From: Larimichthys crocea
Taxonomy: Eukaryota; Chordata; Actinopteri; Sciaenidae
Reading direction: 5' to 3'
Length of the DNA stretch: 64,000 nucleotides
NCBI RefSeq assembly: GCF_000972845.2
Contig: NC_040016.1
Location: forward strand, 22,116,807 to 22,180,806
In this document: one piece after another, positions 52,301 through 61,300 of the stretch
Numbering within the stretch: position 1 is the first letter of the stretch
Layout: each line of letters begins with the position of its first letter
The notes under the pieces: model-generated
Database searches by the model: none
Told to the model about the DNA's origin: nothing
The model's input: only the letters and a program-made list of their open reading frames with translations
Position numbers and translations under genes: made by a program

Positions 52301-55300
52301 CGAGTTTTGTCGCGTGTAATAAAATCTGTGCAATTATTTAAACGACTTCCTGACGACAGTGGCAGTCTGAGGATAAAGCTGCACCAATCAGTGCACCAGA
52401 TTGTACCGGGGCCCTGACAGAACCGATCCATTTCATGGTGAACATTCATCCAACTGTGTCGCAAACTTCAACTGAATTTCGAGTCATGGCGCCAATTCTC
52501 CAACCGGAAAAACCAGAAGAAGAGGACGCAACGAGGCGAAACGTGTCGAGTGACGTTCGCAGACTTTGAACTGGATAAAAACAGGACTGAGGTGGAACCT
52601 GTAGTTTATTATCTGTCTGGGTTGAGGTGTACAAATCGTCTTCCAGCGTCTGAACATTAAAGTTCACTTATCTCAGTTAGTTCATGTACGGAACATGTAC
52701 GGTGGACTCGGTGGGGTCAGCATCAGGGCTGAGCGTCTCCACATACCATCAGCTCTGAGCAAACAGTTCCAGCCACTCATCATCCGACATCCCACTCAGC
52801 CACATTCCTCCACTTCAACCCTTTAACTGTAAAAATAACAGAGGCAGCAGCGGATCCGTCTCAGTCACACACAGTACCACAGAGCATTTCTCCTTACTCA
52901 GAACTCCCTCGCCACATCTCATGATGTCATTTTGCGGTAAGCCATGAGCGCTGTCTTTACAACAACTCCTCCTCGAGGTTGGCCCCTCTGAGGCAGAGCG
53001 AGTCCAGCTGCGAGCAGGGAAAACGCCGCTCGCTGGTTGTGGTCGCAGTCAGCGTCCACGGAGATCCAGAGGCATGTCGGAGTGACCACAGAGAGCAGAC
53101 GGAAACACTGACACGTCCAACAAAGACCTCAGGGTGGGAAGCACGCTTCAGATTTCAGCCGTTTATCTGACGGCGAGCTCTCAGAACGAGATGTGAGGTT
53201 CAAGTTTCAACAGTGATACGGTGAAACTGAATCTGCCAGTGTTTAAATGAGATCAGCCTCAGGCCAAAGAAACTGTTTCACTCCGAGTTTTTTATTCTTG
53301 TCAGGCTGGAAAAACCTCAGAGATTTACAGGAAACTGATAACATTGTTCCTGTGAAACACAGATTGATGTATCGGTCAGATGTGGGCCTCCCTCTTTCAT
53401 AACATCAGCTATTACTGGCACGAGACCTGTTCAAATAAAACTCCATTCATTTCTCAAACTTTTGGAAATCTTTACAGCCTCCAAATTTAAACTTTTACGT
53501 TTAGGTAAGAGCCGGTCTACAGACGACAGCTGTGTTGATTTTTTAAATGAAAAGACCAAAACCAACAATGAAGTGATTTCAGTGATTTGTGCATCAGAGG
53601 CTGATTTATCTGCCTCCTCTGTGTCATCCACTGTCAACCAGAAGCATTTAAAAACATAGTTCAGTGTTCATGTTCAGCTTCGGTCTTTTCGTGGGATGAG
53701 AACAGTCCAGAAATAACACCTGCCGGCTCCTCAGTCATGTCTGGACGCTCTGTTTGGGTTACAGGCTGTTCTAAGAGGATGTTTGTACAAGTAAAGATGA
53801 AATGTGTCGCACACGCTCCTCCTCGCTGCAGATGGAAAGTCGTCTTTGACCTCGGGGTCAGTAGGACAACCTGAAGCTAAAGCTAAAACTATGCAAGATC
53901 TCCTTCAGGTCAGAAACCGGGCTCTGGACCAAAGAGCTTCATTTGCTTCTTCTGGCATTCCCACACCAGATGGGCTGTGAGGTCTCTCCAGTTTTGCTTC
54001 TGGGTCTGACCCGGGGTCTCCTCACAGATAAATGTGCCCAGGCAGGTCCTGGTCAGATGCCTGATCCACCTCAGCTGGATCCTTCATTACGAAGGAGCAG
54101 TGGCTCCACGCCAAACTCCTCCGGGATTTTTCTCACCCTACAGAAGAAACCATGACCATCGATGAGGGTTGGAATGTGACGGGCTTTCCCTTCTGGCTCA
54201 GCTCACTCTGAACCACAACGGTCCAGCACAACGTCCACAATACTGCTGACACCACACCAATCAACTATGAAGTTGATTAGCTCAGATTATTTGACAAACG
54301 AGTACCTGTGGAATCATCTGAACGTCCAGATGCCTCCTCAGGCTCGCTCTTGTTTAAACGTCTCCCAGATGTTCCCATTAGTCAGAGCATCTCCTTTGTT
54401 TTTCTGTTGTTTCTCGCTCTGCACAGAGAACAGTTACTGGCAGGACTGTTAATCTATTTCTCTGCAGTTGGCGCAGATCGTCCTCCGATGTCTGATGGTG
54501 AACGCAGAGCTCGCAGTGAGGATCTGTGTTCTAATCCCTGTTTGGTCCCACCGGATCACAGAGACGCTCAGAAAGCCTTTCAGGTATCCACAGCAGATCA
54601 GTGTGTCAGACTGATCTGCTGTTAAACTCATCTGTGGGAGGATTTCAGAGTTATCTAGTGGGTAAAATGCAGCGAGGGGAAATGGAGGGATTAGACGTGG
54701 TGATGTGGCGGACCCTGACATGCTTTATCTCACAGTAAGGAGCCAAACATCAGGTCAGGCTTGAGACGACTTTCTAAATCATCTCTGCGAGTTCAGAACA
54801 TCCCAGTCAGCTGTGACGGCTCGCCCGCCCCCGAGACCTGACAGGCTTTTAAATCTTTATTATTTTCATGAGCGCTGCAGGAAAAAAACTATTCCGAGTA
54901 AAAGGTTGAACGTTCATGACGTGCATGTGTCCACCCTGCAGCAGCTCCTGCAAGCTTCCAGCTTTATGGCCAACTCTGACCTCTGACCTCTGTGGAGGGG
55001 GGAGGAAGAATTTCACCCCGAGGGATCAGCATCACTTTCTCTTTCTCACCGAGCCCTGGAGCTGGAGCTGGAGCTGAGTGGATGAATTTAATCCCACAAA
55101 CTCTGAGCTAAAGAGACGTCCGTCTTCACATTCCACCGCCCGAGGGACGAGAAGAAAACGGCGTTTAGTGTCAAAACTAAATTACTGCTTAAAGTGCCCA
55201 GAGGAGCAGCATTATCAGCTGTCACTGCAGGTAATCTAAACCAGCGGACCTTTAGAAGCCGGCGTCTGGCCCGCCCTGCAGCAGACGCCGTGTGCAGAGG

Positions 55301-58300
55301 CATGCTGGGAGGTAAAAAAACCACAGAGCAGCAAGAATTCCCCTGCGGTCGGCTACCAGAGGCAAGACCGAGCGCCTGCCATCCGAAACTCCTCCTGAGA
55401 GGGGAAACTGCAGAGAGACGGATGGAGGTGGAGGGAGAAGCGCCGCCTCCCTGCTGGCGCTCCTCAGCCGCTCTGATGTAATTGTTTAATAGCAGTGACC
55501 CAATATTTTCCAGGCGAGCGTCCCAGCAGCGACTGCTGCAGCATTTTTAATGCTCTCCGCCTCTCAGAAGGAGCAGCTCACGGATCCTCGTGAAAGTCAC
55601 TGCAGGACTCAGGACTACGTCCTGTGAATGAGTGTCACCACCAGCACCAACAGCTCTGACCTCCACTGCAGCGTCTGTCATCGGGCCAAAGCAAAGTTTA
55701 TGCAGAGGGAAAAAGAAAAGATGTTTTATAGCTGCTGCACCAGCCACAGTTTGTGTTTCTGCTGTGTCGTAAAACTGAGCTGAAGTGAGCTCGAATAAAA
55801 GGCGAAGAACCAAACGGTCGATTCTACGTTCACAGATCCAGTCGGTTCCAAACACGACGGTTCAGACAAACAGTTCTCATCACTTACAGAGTAAGAGTAA
55901 GAGGCTTTCAGCCACATCTCACTGCTTTCATCAGCAGATAGTCTGAGGTCATTTGGTAGCAACAAAACTCCATCTGCTGATGAAGGCCATGAGAGGTGGC
56001 TGAAAGCTGCAGATTCTGATTCTTTTACCGACTAATCACAACACACCGGACAAAGACGGCAAAGTCAGACTGATAGATACAATGAACCTGATTATCCGAC
56101 ACTCACAGACAACTGGGACGATGAAAAAGTTATGAAGTTATTAAAACTAGAAACCTGAAGTTATGGTGGCTCTGCCTCCAAAGTTTCCAGCATTGTAAGA
56201 AATCCTTGAAATTTTCTAAGTCCCGATGGTCTGACCATCAAATAAACAAGTTTCATCTTCTGAAAAGGACTAAAAATCTTTTTTTTTATAGTAGAATGGA
56301 TGAAATATTATCATAAAGGTCAGGGGGAGACTTGCAGCGTCTTCAAAATCAACTTCATTGTCAGCTTTGTTTTCCAAAGTTTGGATTTAAGTTTCACTCG
56401 AGACTCTCTTAACTCAAGCTCACATCATAAATCAGCAGAATTGTCGTTAATAACTCCACCAAACCTTTTCAACATGGATCTATTGATCATCCAGAAGATG
56501 CAGACGCCTCCATCAGCCCCGTCAGACTCTGAACTCTGTAATCAGCGAACGCTTTATGGCCTGCAGACGACCATCTGCTGGTCTGAGCGCTCATACCTTT
56601 ACAGGAACACGTCTGAAGGTGCATTTCAGGTGCTCCCACTGTAATGTACAACACATTTGGAATGTGAGGCACGCACGGTTATCGCTATGACCTCGGTACG
56701 TCCAGCGAGAACAAAGAGGAGCGATTCGATTGATGTGTCACGCCCGGTCACGCCTCAGAACTCAGAAAACGTTTTAAAATTCAACCATTAAAGACACGTT
56801 GGACGTCCAGCTTTGTTCTGTTCAACTTAAATATGATGAGACCCGTCTGGACAGTCGCTCACGCTGCTCTGAGCATCTTTTCTGCACGATGCACGACGTC
56901 ACTCGAGTGTTTACCTTGTGGAAGCTTCCGTGGAAGATCTTCTTCACTTGATCTGTGTCGAACTTGACTCTCTGGATCTCACCGCGCTCGTCTTTGTTGT
57001 AGAAGGACAGAGATTGGCTGGCGGCTGAGGAGAGAGAAAGAATACTGAGGTCAACTTTAAAGTTTTCTGGATTATTCACAGAAACACTTCAAACGCTGCT
57101 GGCTTCTGGCTTCTGGCTGTGACTCGGATATGATGGAGTGGTGCTTACATGAGAGGAACAAACTGCAGCTGCTGATGGACAGGACGTTTGGGGAGTTTTC
57201 TGCTTTGTAAGGATTTCTTTGTGCGACTCATTTTCTTCAGCTGTGAGTTAGAAAGTTCCCGGAAATAAAACTCTACATTTAAAAGGCTTCTGTTGAAGTT
57301 TAGTTTGGTGATGATCTGATTAAAAAAAGAAACTGAAGAAGCAGAAACTGAGATCTTCTAACTTTTAGTCCTTAGTCTATGAATCAAGCTAAAGAAACTC
57401 TGAACCCTACACTCCTCAGTTTGTCAAAGCTCCTCAGATTTAGAAGATCTATCTCCATCTAAAGATTTTAAACGTCATTTTAAGGGCAGATATCACCATG
57501 AAACTTCCTCAGTTTATTAATTTCCACCTTTAAAAGTGACATTATGTAACTTTTCTCTGACAAACAGATTTTAAATCATGTAGCTGCAGTTTGTTAGCTG
57601 GACTGTGAGCTCAGAGCACCAGGGGAGTGTTAGTGTTTGTAGCACAGGAGGTTTGGACCACCGGGAAGAAGAGGAGGAGGTTTACAGGCTGATGGGAAGT
57701 GGAGCCAGTGTCGTGCCAGAACAGGAGCTAGGCAATCTGGGGCTGACTTTTAGTGGTTGGTGAGAGCTTGGTGAAATAAAAGGCTGAAAGAAAGACGCCG
57801 AGCTGGGTTGACTGCTGCTGGACTAGTCAGTGATATTAACTATTTTTACTAATATAATTTAATCAAATACTTGTTTACCAATAAATATGCTGTTTAGTTC
57901 TTCTGGTGGGGAGTTCGATGGAAGACTAAGTTTAGCTTAGCACAAAGTCGGCTACCAGCAGGAAACAGCTAAGTTAACTTTGGCTCCATCAGTCTTCTCA
58001 TCCAGCTCTCGGCCAGAAAGGAAATCAGCATATTTCCCCAAACGTCAAACTATTTCTTTAATAATCCAGACGTTGTTTCTCCCCACGGAGCGTCTGAACC
58101 TCGCTGCCGTCCAAAGATCATTATCCAAGAACCAGATCGTCACTGGAGGATTTCTACTGAAGCCCAGCAGAGTCCTGCTGACAGACCGAAAATTGAGGCT
58201 TTACGAGAGCCAGCTGAGCTCTCGAAGACACGAGATTCTTGCGGTAAAAGCAGTCAGCTCGGTTATCAACCGAGACCGAAGCGGCCTGGAGGGCACAGCC

Positions 58301-61300
58301 GGCTCATTACACCCCACTCAGCTCCCTTCATGAACAGATACAACACAACGAGGCACAGCTGCTCCTCATCCCCTCACACATTACCATGCCCTCCTCTGAC
58401 AGCACACACAACACGGGATAAGAACAGAGGATACTTACGGTCGAGAGTGACGCCGGTCTCCGGCTTGTGGTCTTTGGTTGACACCTGCCAGATGTCGAAG
58501 GCGTTGGTGGGCGAGTCGGGCAGGAGGCGGAACATCATGATGATGGTGTAGGCGTGGGGAAGGCCATCAGGGTGGATCTCTCTGTTCACGAGACAACAAG
58601 AGACGACATGTTAGATTTACCGTCGACATGTTGGAGGTTTATTGGTCGTTCTCATCCCGACTAGAGTACAAGCACAGACCATGGATCACCTGAAAACAGT
58701 GAACGATGAGGGTCCACAGACTGGTTCAGAGCTCCCAGATACAGATGCTTCTACATGAGACATGAACTAATACATCATGACCTTCAGAGTCAGTGGGTTT
58801 CAACCCATCTGAACACTTCTGGAAGGTCTTGGAGAGTCTTCAACCCCACAGTGTTTAATCAGGTTGAATTAGATCGGTATGATTCATCTGGGCTGATTTG
58901 AAGTTCTGCACCAGTAAAACCGTTTTATAACAACCTCCAAATTGTTCCCTTCCTTTTAGAAGAACATTCTGAACTAACTTGATTAACGAACCACCGATTT
59001 CCAGGACAGGAAGCACCGCAGAGGTCTGATATGTGTCAGATTTTCCACATTCAGTCAGTCTGCCGTCATTAAATCTGCATTATAGTTTACACACAATCAT
59101 CATCACAAACCTTCTAATCACATAATTTGAACTAAACAATAATAAAGTACTTCATACTTCCTTCTTTATCCAGTGGACACGTCAAAAATAGCATTTTATT
59201 GAAGGACTTGGACCTTTTGGTTGGCTGGAGTGGTTTGTTGTGGTGGGACGGAGAGATTGGTGTCCCACCTGGACTAGAAATAAAGTATTTTGCCCAAAGT
59301 ATCTTCCCAAACTGTAGAAACACAACAAGTTTACCGCCTGATCCGTTGACACCAGACGAAACAGACTCCATGTTGAACTTCTAACTTAATTTCCTCTAGT
59401 CGTGTTCATGCCACAGATCCAACTATACCCTTATTGCCGACATGATACGCCGGTGATGGAGTTCCTCTCAGACTGAAGCACATTGTAGCTGCTGAGACTG
59501 TTTCACATTTACTTGTAATAAAGTGTTCTTTCATGGTGGTGTTGCTGCTTCAACACGAGAAGAAGGATTTTAATCATTTTTCCACCGCCGGCTGGGTTTT
59601 ATATCAGCGCAGGATGTTTCTCATTTGTCTCTCTGATGTCACTACACATTTTGGAAAGTCAAACTTGGTAAACAGTCAGGACTCAAGCTGTTTTCCACCA
59701 CTTTGCTGTTTGCATGTGATTTTCTGGATACAGGACGTCTGCGTTGGGTGGTGGCCAGTATTAACAGTCTAGTTTTGCGGTGGGGTTTGTACTCAGTGGC
59801 CTGATGGAGGCTTGTTTTGAGGGGCCTTTAAAAAAAAAAAGGCATGCAGAACAGAGCGTCGGCCATGACCCAGTTAGTGCAGAAGAATGAGCTCAGTCGG
59901 TCTGGACGCAGCTGTGCAGGACGCTGCATGCTGGAAGCGTTCAGAGGATAAACAGTGACGATAAATCTGCAGCGTCACCGAGAGAAAAAAGCTGCTTCAA
60001 CTCAGCAGTGGATTCTGTCCCTGCAGAGTTTCGAGGGTCTTCGAACTTCTTGGACGTGAAGGACAAAATATGTTTGGCGTTGAAGCGGTTTGTTGTGAAA
60101 GCATCGTTGCTTGGTGACTGAAAACCTGGTTTTGCCTCACGATGATGATGATGACTTGTGCATCAGTATCATGCTACACAATCAGTGGATCAGTCAAACG
60201 GTGTCTTCTCACGAGCATCACAAACACCCAAAACCTCCTTTGTGTAAACGTTGGTCGAGCTGGGGTTGGAGAACAGCTTCTCTGGTCTTTAACAGCAAAC
60301 TTTCGTCTTACTAATGGAAACTATATTTTCAGGCAAGCCACTGTTCCACTAGACGGTGATTTTCTTTCTTTTCTAAACACTGAAACGTGATATTTACTTT
60401 GTCTTCATCTTCTCTTCTGGGCAACAAAAGCAGCAATCAACACCTTAGTCTTAGTCTTTATTGAAACATGGATTAAAGAGACCCTTGAATGTGGGATGGG
60501 TTCTTTATAGATGTTGACCATCTAAAGTCGTGCAATGCTAATTTCTACTATCAAGAACTTCATAAAATATGAACATATTGCCTTTTACTGCAAGTCTGAG
60601 TCAAAGAACCACCAGTCTGTCAGTTGCAAAAGAGTTTTAAGTCACTATGAGATCATTTCTGCAGCTTTTCCATCCAGGACATTCAAGTCAAATCGACAAC
60701 TCAACAGGGAAAAGATCGTCCAGACAAAAACCAATCAAAGTTTAATCACGTAAAGACTCACGTCGTGGGCTGGGTCAGGTAGGCGTTCTTGTGCAGTCTG
60801 TATGCGGTGTAGCTGTTGAAGGAGCCCGTCTCCATGGAGACGCCTTTAACGTAACTGTAGGTCTTCTCTGTCAGGTTGAACGCCTCGAGCATCCTGAAGC
60901 CTGAAACACGACAGACAGAACGAACAGGAATTCAGGACAAATTTGGAAGAATTCGACAGAAGTGACGATGGTTGTTGCTGCTGAGGATTGTTTGCACGTA
61001 CCAGGTGAAGTGAATCCATTCAGGAAGATCAGGGGACACGCTGTGGAACAAGAGAGATGAACATTTATGACTTTTTGAACACAACCTTCAATACCTTCCT
61101 GACTGTTTAGCTGCAGAGGATACTGTGCGAACTTACTTGACGTGGCGGTTTCACAGATGAAGGTAATCAAGTTTTCTTTGATGGTGTCGAAAGCGTCAAA
61201 GTCGTCCACAACGAAGACGTGCCTCTCGCTGGGTTTGCTGCCGATCTCCTGCAACTCGACGAAATCCACGTCGGCGACACCGATGGAGAAGACGCTGTAA

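Larger units (their letters stand above)
50754..56914 (-). other. Largest col12a1 intron in the window, 6.2 kb
   Basis: Splits the TSPN domain. It carries the inverted palindrome repeat copy at 51420-51870 and, at about 52140-52210, a short string (GTCCTTGGGTAAAATACTGA) like the tail of decayed fish SINE/LINE sequences. No coding exon recognised. Confidence 0.75.
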
